Shown: positions 40,779 to 52,028 of the stretch, in pieces
Layout: every line of letters begins with the position of its first letter
How positions within the stretch are numbered: the stretch's first letter is position 1
DNA from: Membranipora membranacea
Lineage: Eukaryota; Bryozoa; Gymnolaemata; Cheilostomatida; Membraniporidae
Direction: 5' to 3'
DNA length: 64,000 bases
NCBI GenBank assembly: GCA_914767715.1
Contig: OU612068.1
Coordinates: 19,656,001 to 19,720,000 of the forward strand
The notes under the pieces: generated by a model
Told to the model about the DNA's origin: nothing
Seen by the model: the letters and a program-made list of their open reading frames with translations, nothing else
Databases searched by the model: none
Translations under genes and position numbers: made by a program

Positions 40779-41674
40779 TCAAAGTAGTCTGTATCTCTTA
40801 CTACTGGAATTCCTGCATCCCATCAGCCCAAGTAACTGATTTAGAACGTCACCACGGAAATAATCTTCCGGACAGAGCCTGCAGCTGCAACTGCGATCAT
40901 CATATGTTATATGCGAAAATATGTGTATCCCATCATAGCCGAACTGTTGACAAATATCTATGCATTCATGGATTCTTATTGTCGCTTTTGTCTGGGCCAA
41001 CCAAAACATATCTATAAATGAAATAAGAGAATATTATTTCAAAGTTCATTTCATCAATATCTGAGATCATTCACTAAAATAACAAAACAACTTAATCCTC
41101 TAAGGCTCAAGCCATCAAGCTTATTTGTATGGTAAAGCTATTACTAAACAACTCAATTCTCTGAATCGCACAATGAACTGTTACCTACTAGGTTGCCTAC
41201 CAGCTAGTGAATCTGAATTCTTATTCAGTATGCCAACTGTTTTCGTAGGCAGAGTTCATGATTATTAAAAACCAAAGCATGTGCTCCGTTGAGGCCCCAA
41301 TTTATTTCCAAGTGGGTGGTTTCCATTGTTTTCCATATTAAGGCGCTAGGTGAATTAATTCAGGCTGGATGCTGAAGAGACAAATGGATGCATCAACAGC
41401 TTGCCCATGCGCAGATTGCTGATTTTGAGTCAAATTGAAGAAAGTGGATCACCCTGAAGGGTGGCTCAGGTCAGCATTTAATCAATTTGATAATATCATA
41501 AAATATTTCTTATGCACAGCAAATTATGTAGACTGAGAGCATCTTACTGTAAAGCTCACCTGGTCTTTCATGGATGGGTGTTTTACATATCCGTATTCCA
41601 TCAACATCCCGCTCTTCAGCATGAAATGGGGCAATGAAGAGGAAAATCAGTAAAATAAGACAAGCTCCCTTCAT
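40779..41674 (-). CDS. Small secreted cysteine-containing protein, two exons, 115 aa
   Basis: Exon 1 is 41,674-41,560 (ATG start, donor GTGAGC). Exon 2 is 41,011-40,779 (acceptor TTTATAG, stop TGA). The junction falls after the first base of codon 39 and the frame is kept. The protein starts with a textbook signal peptide: MKGA, a Leu/Ile/Phe core at residues 6-14, and a likely cleavage site after FHA (residue 19). The mature part has seven cysteines, at about 30, 55, 59, 80, 82, 85 and 104, with a CxxxC and a CxCxxC cluster around a Tyr-Asp-Asp stretch. This spacing is faintly like PAN/apple or WSC-type extracellular modules, but I do not recognise the family and assign no function. The odd cysteine number would allow dimerisation. 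It ends only ~600 bp from the satellite edge. Confidence 0.72.
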
Positions 41675-42009
41675 TTTCAATCAAGGTCGGTCACTAGAGT
41701 AAACTACTTCTTGTCTGTGATTGAGCACAACAGATTCTGATTTACTGGGTCTCTTTACACGTGTTTTATATAACTGGAGGCCTAATCCTTGATGTCACAA
41801 GTGTCATGTATTGATCATGTTGGCTGTGGTTTTGTTAAGATTGTTACGCATTTCTGGTTTGGAAGTCAAGTGTCTTAAATTTCCTCAGAGACACTTTGTT
41901 CCAGTATTCATTCAGTTCAAGCAGTTGAAATCCTAAACACCGGTCTTCATACTTGAACTCTGGGAGACCATAAAGGCTCATTGTACTTACCAATATTTTT
42001 TTGAATGCA

Positions 42010-42339
42010 GTTTGGGATGAATGTGATGAAAGTGCTGATGTGATTGAAGGACGCATCGACTCTGTGTCAAATTATAAGGTCATCAAGCGAACTGATCCTT
42101 ATCTGGACTACTGTGAGATAAATGAGTACGACACAATGTGCAATGTGAATCCATGTCTCTCTCAGTATGACTTAGAAGAAAGTGCTAGGAGTAAATCACC
42201 TGATGCCAACTCTGTACATACATTAATCGAAATCTTACAACATACTTCATCAGATTTGTTGGGATCAATTTCCCAGGAAATAAGTAAGAGAGGCATAGAT
42301 TTGTATAAAATAAACAGGCTTCCAACTTCCCCAACATGA
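42010..42339 (+). CDS. Orphan 3'-terminal exon (partial), ~109 codons, unknown protein
   Basis: After an acceptor-like tttttttgaatgcag, one frame stays open for about 109 codons to a TGA. Its composition looks protein-like (WDECDESADVIEGRID near the start, DLEESARSKSPD in the middle, a helical stretch near LIEILQHTSSDLLG). No upstream partner exon, promoter or in-frame initiator at the start can be identified between the minus-strand signal-peptide exon and this acceptor. Either the 5' exons lie beyond the satellite, or they are lost and this is a relic, or it is a chance frame. I do not recognise the product. Confidence 0.35.
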   Translation, partial: VWDECDESADVIEGRIDSVSNYKVIKRTDPYLDYCEINEYDTMCNVNPCLSQYDLEESARSKSPDANSVHTLIEILQHTSSDLLGSISQEISKRGIDLYKINRLPTSPT

Positions 42340-45071
42340 AAAACCTAATTATGACTCAAAAACAAAGGTACCCAATACACCCCCAATGCCTTGCAACGGC
42401 CCTCAGGGATTGAAAGTCTTTTCCGAAAGACAAGAGACAACTTAAGCTGAGGTGCACAGGAACAGTTCAGTAGAACAATGTCAAACTTTACACACGATAG
42501 CGCTACCTGTTTTGGTAGCAATTTCGAAAATTTCTCACAGTAACGCATCACTTCCAACAAGCGCAGATCAGCAACGTACTCTCAAACAATTAGTGCACCA
42601 AAACAAACTGATCCACCACCAGGCGAAAGCTTTGATTTGAAGGACGCTTTCAACGTTTACCCGGTTTATACACTTTATAATGTTTAGTGTTTGTACAATT
42701 TTTCATCTGTGATAATGATTAGGCCGAAAATATGATACCATGATATCTTACATTTTTTCAATTTGCCGATGTGTATATGATAGAGTGTTTCAAGTATTTG
42801 TAATAGCCTGTATGGTATATATTTACTATGATTCTGGCTCCCATTGGCCACAACTGGGGAGGTGGTAAAATGATGGATATTGGCTTTTTCAATTCATCAA
42901 ATGCATGTATACTGTATAAATGTATACATGTATGCACGCTACTGTAAATTGTGATCTTGAAGATGCCCTTAGTATATACAACTTACAAGGATTATGCATT
43001 TTTTGTTTCAGTGATATATCGCTTTTTAAAACTTTTTAATATTGTATTGGGAATCATGTCTAATAGTTATTTTCACAGTTGAAACCTCCCAAATATTTGA
43101 CGTTGAGTTGCAGTGACCACTGAAAGTTCATTTTGGGGCAAAAAATGCCCTTTTTAAATTGAGCCCTCTGTGCAATGCTATTGAGGTATTTGATTAGTTT
43201 TTGCTTTCACCATATAGAGGAGGCATGGCACTAACTGGAGGAGCAACATTTTAGTGAAACTTCATATTTTTAGGCCTCCTGTCTTTGAGACTTAAACTTG
43301 ATTTTTGCAATAGTAAAAGGGCCATTTCTGACCCCTCATTACATGTGACCCCAATAATGCAGAAACTAAAATTTCCAATTTATTATACCATTTTGGTCTT
43401 GCACTGTCACTTCCATCAATAATCTTACCAGATTACAGATCCTGGTTGTCACAACTGAAACAAATAACAACCCAAATTTTCACTAATTTTGGACAACATT
43501 TTCCAGCCAAAAATCAGAAATTCAGAAATATGTCAGTCAAATTTGTTGTCAGCATGATGAACAGCAGGAGATTGTCTAGATTTTGATCGAAGCGATTATT
43601 TATTATGGCTTTACATCTTGAGATATTTGAATTTTTGTGGCTAAACTAGATTTATTTGGTCCAAAACATGCACTCCTTTCCAGCCAAAAAACTGAAAATA
43701 GGTTAAACAACATGTCATACACACCAGCTTACATTACACTAGAGAGTATTTCCGAGGTTTTGATTGTGGCGTTTGATGATAAGTTCAATAGTAGAGAAGT
43801 TATGAGCATAAACATTTCTCTCTCGATGCTAAACAATCACCCAAAAAGGTGATCCTTTGCATGTAATACTGCACAGATTTTCATCACGCTTTTGCATAAC
43901 GTAATTTACTGCATCATTTTGCCCATTGCTGCCTATATGTTTTCAATGTATTTTAGTTAATGTACAATTAATCAAGTATAAACATGGGGTTTAAAAAAAT
44001 TTTGGATATTAAACATAAGTCAGACTACTAGCAACGTGTCAGTGAAAGAATTTTTGAGATGGGACAAGTAGTTCCCGATAAACTGAAAAGGCGATATATC
44101 ACATTAAGCTGAGGACAATGCTAATCTCTTACCCTTTGTAATGCTTACACTTCATCTGATTGGTAGTTCAATGCTATCATTACGTAGATGAAGAGGAGTG
44201 GCATTTCCTGCTCCCACAAAATAAGAGGCGTAGAATAATCATCTCAGCTCTTACCTCAATCAAGGATTTAAACTCAATCCTCTTTGTTAGCTGGAATTTG
44301 AGCAGATGGTATTATTCAGTTTTTTTTGTATTGATGTAATCATTGGTTTCACAATCAAGTGTTCATGGTCGGTGGTTTGGTTGTATCCTAAGGTGCGAAT
44401 AAGGACACTAATCTCCTTGCCTTTTACTGTTGAAAATGACATAATATTGTCATAAATGAACTATTGTAATGGCTACTTAGTTGGGTGAAAGCTAGACCAA
44501 GTTTGGTCCATGTGCCTGCTTACCTAGGTTCTCCCGATCCACTGATCACGCCGAAGGCAAAGGCCTGCTGCGTGACCAGTGGAAGGGAGCAACAGGAGTG
44601 CAGGCCACTGGATTAACCTTGTTTTAGTTTGTTTATTAGCTTTTACGTTGTGTGGCTCTTAGATTTCAAATTTGTTGTTTGATTTTTCATCTTTACTTAT
44701 GAACATTGTTTGATTGTTAGATAACGGATGATAAAAAGTATGTCACTGCTCACAAGGTTACTCTGAGCCATTCCATACTTTTCTTTTCTAACTATTTTAT
44801 CTCTGGTGTCACTTGTTGTTGTGTCTTCTTCCCATTATGTTTGACAATAATATGCACTACGCTTCTAAATGGTGTTGTGACATCAGCACCTTGTGTCATT
44901 GCAAACACAATCAAAGTCGTTAGGTAATGACATTCAGATATTCTTGTCAGCAAGTCATTGGCACATAACGCTTCCTCCATTGTTTGCAGTTGTTATCCTG
45001 ACAAAATCTGAACTGAAAATTATCTTATATAAATTTGTTTATTTAAATGAATTCAGAGTTATCCCGTACCA
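42340..45071. other. Non-coding AT-rich intergenic region
   Basis: Open frames are short, have no matching splice sites and do not chain in phase. The only structured item is the hairpin element at 44,499-44,620. The last few hundred bases should include the promoter of the downstream plus-strand gene, but I see no distinctive core element. Confidence 0.6.
44499..44620. mobile_element. Palindromic MITE-like hairpin element, copy 1
   Basis: The left half (aagtttggtccatgtgcctg, then gatccactgatcacg) is inverted in the right half (cgtgaccagtgg, agggagcaac, caggccactggattaacctt). Together they make an imperfect ~50-bp stem around a ~20-base loop (ccgaaggcaaaggcctgctg). A second copy lies at 47,772-47,874 with the same stem words. 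Target-site duplications are not clear. It lies ~450 bp upstream of the start codon of the 488-aa gene. Confidence 0.65.
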
Positions 45072-48000
45072 ATGGGCTGTAAGAATAGTCGAGTAGCTCC
45101 TTCTGATTGTAACCTTTCAAGAAATCAAGGAGAGAATGGCAGGCCGATTGGTAAGTGATATCCACGTCTTCTTTCTGCTTTTTTAGCTTTAGAAATTATT
45201 CTTGCTGTATGTTATAAGTTTTGAGAAGCAAAAATCAGAAACTTCTTCAATTATTGTTCCAATCAATAAGCTTGGCTTGTCTCATTTCAACTCGATAAAC
45301 TAGATAACTGTAGGGTAAGTTGAAGTATGTCTACTAGGTATTATAATAATAATTATAAAGGTTCAATCTTGAGATTTTATAAAGGAAAAGAAAACATTAA
45401 AAGTTACCAACAACAGGACAGCCTTGATAGAAATTGCTTGTGCGAAAGTGAGCCAGCACTCTCATGATTTTGAAATAGGACAAGTCAAGACTGACCAGGG
45501 CGATTCATAGCAAGTGTGTGGCTGGAAAATGAGAGGGTGGGCCATGTTGGTACATCGCACATACACCGCACAGCAGTTAAACCTTGGGCGAGGTATGGGC
45601 GTTCAGGTGCGATGTGTTGTGCGTGGTATAGGCGGTGTATGGGCCATGCAAGGGCGGAAGTGGGCATGACATTGGCGGTGCACGCCCCCGAAATGACCAC
45701 TTACCGAAATTTGTTATTACTTTTCACAGATGAAGAGTCTCATCCGAGGCTTTCATATCTCACTATTGATTTGCAACCTCCTCATGAATCTGACTGGAGA
45801 CAAGACCCTGAAACTAAGCAAGTTTGGAGAGTTGAGAGAAAGCCTGACATTAATATCCCCGAAGCCTGGAAGCCTGAAAAACCAGCTATCACCAAGGAAG
45901 GTCAGGGCGAGTCTGTAGAATTTGATACTGGTGAAAGGACGGTAGTAGAAGACTTTACCATAAGCTCTGATAGTGAGTCTGATGATGATCTGGTTGTCGA
46001 GAGGCTGAAACTACCGAGTCTGACTGGCAAAGTCGCAGATCCTCTACCGTCGCAAACACCTCTCCCTAATAATGTGAGTAACACAGACAGATTAAAAGTC
46101 AATAATACATATCTAGCAGTTCAAAAATTAATGGATTAGCAATAAAACTTGAAAATTAATCTTACAATCAACCTAAATTTTTAGATTGAATTTGGCTTTT
46201 TCTCCGTACGGGATGCTCACTCAGGAGAACATACTATCGAAGTACCTAAGCCTGATCCTCAGTCTGCCCAACTTGATAAAACCAAGATTCGTAGAAGAAG
46301 ACCTAGACCAGGTCATCCTCAACCGTCTTTTACTAGAACAGCAGATTGTACAGCTAGATACAAGATTATGATAAATAGGAAACAGCCTATGACAGGCATA
46401 GCCCTTACAGATGGCAAGTAAGTTGATATGATATTATATGATGTCGTGCCTTGTCATATCGGGCCGACCTTCATTTTCACCACTATCATTTTATCTTCCC
46501 CTGTGACATCAATCTAGCTCTCATCAAGCTCGCAATTACTGTCAATGATTGTTTTAATTGTAAATTCATGCTGTAGACTTGATAATTTTGTTATTCTGTC
46601 AGTGATTTATATAAGTGTGTTTTCGGAATCAACCGCTTTCAAAAATTATGGTATCTTGCAGGACTAGCACCCCAACAAAAATTGATGCACCATTGATCTC
46701 AAGCGAGCCTATTACATACAATAAAGCTACCTGTAGTCACACACCAATCTCAATACAAGCTCTTGAACCTAAATCAAAGAAAGCTCTGCCTCCTCGAGTT
46801 CCTCTGCGACGATCCTCCAAACTTCCACCAATAAGAATCAGTAAAAATCTACCGCCTGTCAATCTATACAGGAAGATACCTGCACCTGTTGACATCACAA
46901 CTGTAGCCTCTAGCTGTGGTTCTGGTAAGTGAATTATTTCTGTGAGGCAGTTTAACCGCATGAGTGAACATCTTTTTCTTAGTTCAGTTTAGAAAAATAT
47001 CTCTCATTGAGACTTTTCGTCCCTGAAATATAAATTTCTCTGTCCCAAAATCCTTTCTACTTTCTCGCTAACCATCTTGCTAAATTACTTCAATATAGAA
47101 TTGCTGTCGCACTATATTCTTTTTCTACCTAATTTTTCATTTCAGACTAAAATTTGCATACTTGATTCGATCCGACACGACTAAATTCATTTCCTTTCAA
47201 CGACTATTGCCTGCTAAACAGAATCTTGAGGTTTGCTGCGGAGTGGGTATACGAACACATGGTCAAACTTTCATCTCTTTTTTACTAGCAGGCTCAATCC
47301 ACAGTGAACCAGAGAAAAGAAGTGAGCTTTCTACAGTCTCTGAGGTAACAAAAACTCTGGGTTCTACTGTATGTTATCCTGCTGTTCATCCAAAGGTTTA
47401 CCCCGGACAGGCAGATGTTAACAGTACTGAGACCAGTCCATCCTTCCCTATAATTCAGTCACAGGTAAGCTATGTTGTAGACTTCCTTGCTAGTTTACAG
47501 AAGTTATCCTTGGGGTTTGAAATTTGGTCAAAGCTCGACATGCTATACATTTGATCTTTGATATTCCATGTATTCACAATAATAATATACTCATAATTAT
47601 CTTACAGCAAGCTCTAGAGGGTAATGCTCAGGGTGTGTATGCAAAAATTTTACAATTTCTTTTTCTTTTGTTTTTATTGTTTATGGTGTGATCGGTTCTT
47701 CTCCTATTTCCATTAGTTCATCATCTTCATCTTTAATGCAGAGAGAGTTATCCCCCTTGGACACATTGTAGTCAAGTTTGTCCCATTTGCCTGCGTTCGG
47801 AGTTGCTCCCCCATCACTGGTTAAGCATGCAGAGTGACCAGTGAAGGGGTACAACTTAAATGGATCAAACTTGATCTATGCCGCACCATATCCCCATGCA
47901 TACCTGAAACACTGCTACTCTACTTTACTCTTCTCAGGAATGACTGTCCTCAACAGGAAATGAATCTGGACTGCAAAGACCACAAGGCCATGTCCTCAAA

Positions 48001-49975
48001 CATAATCCACTCCTGACTCCTTACTTACATTGACTAGTGGGTTCCAGTTGTTTCATAACATATTTATATTCAGGATAGACTGAAAGCTATAGTTATCGTG
48101 TTTCTCCATCTTTATCAGGCGTTGAGAAGGAGCTAAGAGTGCTCGATTCTTTCAATGACTCAGTCAGTCCGCTTCAATCTGTTGCTATTTCTCTCAGAGA
48201 TGAGTCTGCTTCTCATCACCTACAACTATCTGAGGAGCAGATTGTATTCAGCAAAGTATTTGCGGTAAGTATTATCACAGTTGGTTATCCTTTTCCAACA
48301 AAGTATGTTAGATAGTTTGATATTTACTGCTAGAGGAAGCTCAAGTTTAACAATGAATGTCATATAAGGGCATGTCATACTGCAGGCACCAAAAAATCCG
48401 ATATTCGGTGTTCGGTGTCATACAATTTAAAAGCACTGGACAGTTGCTAGATCATTGCTATCAGGGTGCAACTTGATATTACACCACTACTGTATATTAT
48501 TTTTAGAAGTGTAGTGCTAATGGTTTTGGAAATGCAGCGGTATTACATTGTATGAATATTGACAGTAATATGCAGGAGACTGTAAATGACGTTAGTGATA
48601 TTGAAGAAGAGCCTGCATCCAATTCAAAAAGTCCTCCAGATTGCTATAGTGAGGACTTTGAAAAAATAATGAAGGTATGGTAAAACCAAAATAAACTGGT
48701 TAAGATTGAAACTTAAAAGATAGATATACCATTACAGTATATTGTGCGCAAATCTCTTACTCAGCTTTCGTGGGGAGGTTTAGATATCAGATATGAAACT
48801 TTGAAATCACATCTGTGTGCCGATGTGACATCACCACTGTGTGTGCCGATGTGACGTCACCACTGTGTATGCTGGCGTAACATCACCACCGTGTATGCTG
48901 GTGTGATATCACCACCCTGTGTGCTGATGTGACCTCACCACTGGGCGTACTGGTTTGACATTACCACTGTCTGTGCTGATGTGATATCACCACCGTATGT
49001 GCTGATGTGACATCACCACTGTGTGTGCCGATGTGACATCACCACTGTTTATGCTGGTGTGACATAACAACTGCGTATGCTGATGTTACATCACTACTGT
49101 GTGTGCCGATGTGATATCACCACTGTATGTGCTGATATGACATCACCTCTATGTGTGCCGATGTGGTATCACGACTGCTCGTGCTGATGTGACATCATCA
49201 CCGTGTATGCTGGTGTGATATCACCACCCTGTGTGCTGATGTGACCTCACCACTGGGCGTACTGGTTTGACATTACCACTGTCTGTGCTGATGTGATATC
49301 ACCACCCTGTGTGCTGATGTGACCTCACCACTGTGTGTGCCGATGCGACATCACCACTGTATATGCTGGTGTGACATAACAACTGCGTATGCTGATGTTA
49401 CATCACTACTGTGTGTGCCGATGTGATATCACCACTGTATGTGCTGATATGACATCACCTCTATGTGTGCCGATGTGGTATCACGACTGCTCATGCTGAT
49501 GTGACATCATCACTGTGTGTGCTGGTGTAACATCACCACTGCCTGTGTTAGTGTGACATTATGTGAATGAGTGTAAAGTCACAATAGGGTTATGAGATTA
49601 TGCTCAGATAGCGTAAGCCTCACTATTAATTGTGGTTATTTTAGAGAATAGGGGATCTAGAACAAATTGAGAATTTGGAGGTCTTCCCTGTTGCATTTGC
49701 CTTATTGCTCCTTGCTAATCGGGATTTCGGTCTCACTTTGTTTAAAAAATTATATAGACATAGATACTTTGAGGTCCGACCCTGCTGATAGCGGTTGATT
49801 TTATGCAAGTGAAAGAGATATTTCAAGTCACAAACACCATATTATTAAGTACCGTACATTGATTTTGCAGAAATATGCAGTAAAGCCGAGAGCTTTGACA
49901 CCGAGTGCTTGGACTCCAAATGCTCGGCCACAGAGCGCTTGGTCAGGTGAAAGCTTCGGTAGTGGCGACGGTTAA
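45072..49975 (+). CDS. Nine-exon gene for a 488-aa N-acylated, YSEDFE-containing protein of unknown function
   Basis: Exons: 45072-45150, 45730-46073, 46185-46417, 46662-46924, 47292-47464, 47608-47632, 48119-48264, 48576-48674 and 49871-49975 (stop TAA). All junctions are GT-AG and every phase matches, giving exactly 489 codons, which is strong support. The start was chosen because ATG at 45,072 opens the only frame that splices into exon 2; it reads MGCKNSRV. That fits the N-myristoylation pattern (Gly2, Ser6) with a palmitoylatable Cys3. Residues ~45-75 form a Trp/Pro-containing segment (DWRQDP, VWRVERKPD, EAWKPEKP). An acidic serine stretch, a basic run RRRRPRP (~177) and a basic Pro-rich region (LRRSSKLPPIRI) follow. 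YSEDFE lies at ~445-450, a motif I associate with some ciliary and centrosomal proteins. No catalytic domain is visible; it is probably a membrane-tethered, largely disordered protein. A ciliary role is a guess. Confidence 0.82.
45530..45700. other. GC-rich islet inside intron 1
   Basis: This is locally G/C-rich unlike its surroundings. It repeats related words in both orientations (gggccatg near both ends; tacaccgc on the left against gcggtgta on the right). It could be a small degraded palindromic element or a regulatory islet. The open frame crossing it continues into exon 2, but the real exon starts at 45,730 after tttcacag. Confidence 0.4.
47772..47874. mobile_element. Palindromic MITE-like hairpin element, copy 2, inside intron 6
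   Basis: The ends are a perfect inverted pair (tcaagtttg ... caaacttga). The inner stem pairs gttgctcccccatcactggt with accagtgaaggggtacaac around aagcatgcagag. The same stem words occur in the copy at 44,499-44,620. It sits between exons 6 and 7 of the 488-aa gene. It has no coding capacity. Confidence 0.7.
48808..49558 (+). repeat. 26-bp minisatellite (~29 units) with a 312-bp higher-order period, inside the last intron
   Basis: The unit is approximately tgctgatgtgacatcaccactgtgtg, 26 bp, with point variants. The block from 'gtgtatgctggtgtgatatc' at about 48,891 recurs at 49,203, so 12 units (312 bp) form a higher-order repeat, and the order of variants is kept. Nearly every unit contains TGACATCA or TGATATCA, and one has the perfect palindrome TGACGTCA (a CRE/ATF core). 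It lies between exons 8 and 9 of the 488-aa gene. Confidence 0.93.
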
Positions 49976-50816
49976 CAAAACTAGAACACTGACAAGCCAG
50001 ATCAGCGAAAGCAACAAAAACGCAACAGCATCATTAGCAACACCAAGGCCTTATAACTACTACTTACCCCCCTCCCCTCTCTGTGTTACATACTTGAAGT
50101 GGTTATGAATATGCATTAACAGAAATTTACGCATATATTGAGGTCATGAATTATAATCATGTTATATCTATATGGACAGATTTTATAGATACATATATAG
50201 CTATATGTATATCAAATCTATCATTTCTCGTCTGATCTTAGAGCACACAACTCATAATGGATGTATTTTGGTTTTTTGTTTGTTGAATCATAATTGGTGT
50301 TTTTAGGCCGCTTATGCACCAATTAATTTATTGCCTGTTTGACAATGCCATTGCCAGCCTCTTTCCTTATAAATGATATTTGTTTATTGCTGTAACAGGT
50401 TTTGTATTATAATGATTTAATTTCATTCCTACTTTTATAATAAACAATGTACCGGAGACACTAGATTTTCTGAATGTATTACAAAACTGTTAAAATGATG
50501 CCGAGCACTTTCATATTACTTATGCTCTATACAAGAAATCAGCCAGGAATCGCTGTAAGCATATATATCAAAACATCCATACAGCTTCCACTTGTGACCT
50601 GGGCATAGACAGACATTTTCATCTGTTATTTCCTTGGTCGACAGAGAATGGGTTTTATCTGGAGTTTTCTTCTTAATGTCAGGGGAGGAACAACTCTGTT
50701 CTCATTGCTGAATCCGCCCTCAAATTAAGACATTGTGAATGCTTGCAGGTAAATTAGATCCAAATGAAGTCGTAGTCTTGACATTGATTACTGGTCGGCA
50801 ATAGTTTTTTTGCAAT
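49976..50816. other. Convergent intergenic region / 3' UTRs
   Basis: This lies between the TAA of the 488-aa plus-strand gene and the TGA of the minus-strand sulfotransferase. I see no supported coding exon. It contains an AATAAA on the plus strand at 50,439. Confidence 0.55.
50439..50444 (+). terminator. Candidate polyadenylation signal AATAAA of the 488-aa gene
   Basis: It lies ~465 bp after the stop codon in the right orientation, within AT-rich sequence. Confidence 0.4.
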
Positions 50817-51821
50817 TCATTGGTAGGTGAAGTCAATCTCTTTTCCAACTGACCAATTTTCTAGAACTGCATCAAAGTACTGATTGTCAGCCACTGCTAA
50901 GTGGTTCTTCCAGTCTCCAACTTCACCTGTATAAGATGATTATTGATCAGTATATTCGAGAAAAGTCAGCATTCATTTATTGACAGTTTTCTTCAACAAC
51001 TTAAGTTGAGAAGTGTTATTATGATATACGTAACATGAGATACAGTTTTGGGGGTGATACAGCAGGAGTACAGATTTGCGTTAGCTTTCTAATCCTGATC
51101 ATTAAAACACTAAGAGCATCATATTTTCAAAGTCAATACCCTACTGGTTACTGCGCATAATTTTGCACCAATATTTAAATTAACGACCTGCGTATACACC
51201 TAATTCCACCTATGTAAGTTTGACTATTTAAGTTAAGAAATGTTGTTACAATTAAGTTTATCGATCAGTTTCTAGAATAACTTCTGTAGCTGACTTACCT
51301 TTCCTGTAAAATATATCACCAGTAGCTGACTTTCCGTCTACACCCACTGTTTGGTTTTCTTCAGTATTTAGTTCTTGGTCCCCATGGACCTGCAAGGAAC
51401 TGTGTATTGTGTTTATATATATTATTGTTAAGCTGACTTAGTAATACATAATAAAGGATCAAATTCAGCTCTATTCGAGAGGTCTATTCCCAAACAAAAC
51501 ACACTGTATATGGGTTTACCTATAAATTATCAAAGTATTGATTCTCTCGTGACTTGGCTTCTTTGATGTTCCTTCTGTAAAATGTGCTGTGGATGCAGAG
51601 CCACTTTCATGAGGGGTGAAGACAAATTTGAGTTTTTTCACTCTGCTATATTTTTATTTGCTTGCCTTGCTCACCAGCTTTGCCACTCTAATTTCCTCTG
51701 TCTTTCTTTTTCCTGCTTTCATCTTTTTAAAGTTGGTGGCACCAGCGATCTTAGCAACTACGTCAGATGAGCAGTTTGTATTCATAAACTTGTTTATTCT
51801 ATCAATTTTAGCAATCGAATT
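50817..51821 (-). CDS. Cytosolic sulfotransferase, C-terminal exons (5' part not found)
   Basis: Three minus-strand exons join in phase: 51821-51675 (49 codons), 51389-51299 and 50926-50817 (stop TGA), with GT-AG borders. The first encodes a helix plus VVAKIAGATNFKKMK, matching the TSFxxMK segment of SULT enzymes. The other two join as FYRKGEVGDWKNH followed by NQYFD, the sulfotransferase C-terminal signature RKGxxGDWKNxFT..QNExFD. In known SULTs the Arg-Lys-Gly there binds the 3'-phosphate of the donor PAPS. The enzyme transfers sulfate to hydroxyl or amine groups of small molecules in the cytosol. Only ~115 residues of a usual ~290 are present. The N-terminal P-loop (TYPKSGTTW type) and catalytic His exon are not visible upstream, where the satellite relic and the transposon lie, so the gene may be 5'-truncated. 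Confidence 0.85.
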
Positions 51822-52028
51822 CTACAGTCAACATTCAAAATAAATAAAGTACAGGTGAATTCTCTTGCACACAGAGAAGTGATGGCACTTTTTGTGTGAT
51901 ATATTTTAGTCCATTGACGCTGTTGCTGTTCAATCAACCGCATATGGAAATGAACTCCTATCATCAGTGATAGTAGCTAGAATGGTTTGCGATTTGACAA
52001 GAAATGAATGAAGTAATGCAATGCTTAC

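Noticed and set aside
41844-41978. 45-codon minus-strand ORF beginning MSLYGLPEF
   Set aside because: Plausible composition, but too short, with no splice partners or motif; consistent with chance.
45136-45150. ATG at 45,136 (MAGRL) as the start of the 488-aa gene
   Set aside because: Its frame splices into a frame of exon 2 that stops within ~60 codons; the ATG at 45,072 gives the long in-phase product.
45516-45729. N-terminal extension of exon 2 through the GC-rich islet
   Set aside because: The frame is open by chance; tttcacag at 45,722-45,729 is a good acceptor and the exon 1 donor joins in the correct phase at 45,730.
51582-51843. Hydrophobic plus-strand frames resembling a membrane protein
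   Set aside because: They are antisense to the supported sulfotransferase exon (51,675-51,821) and are hydrophobic because the strand is T-rich.
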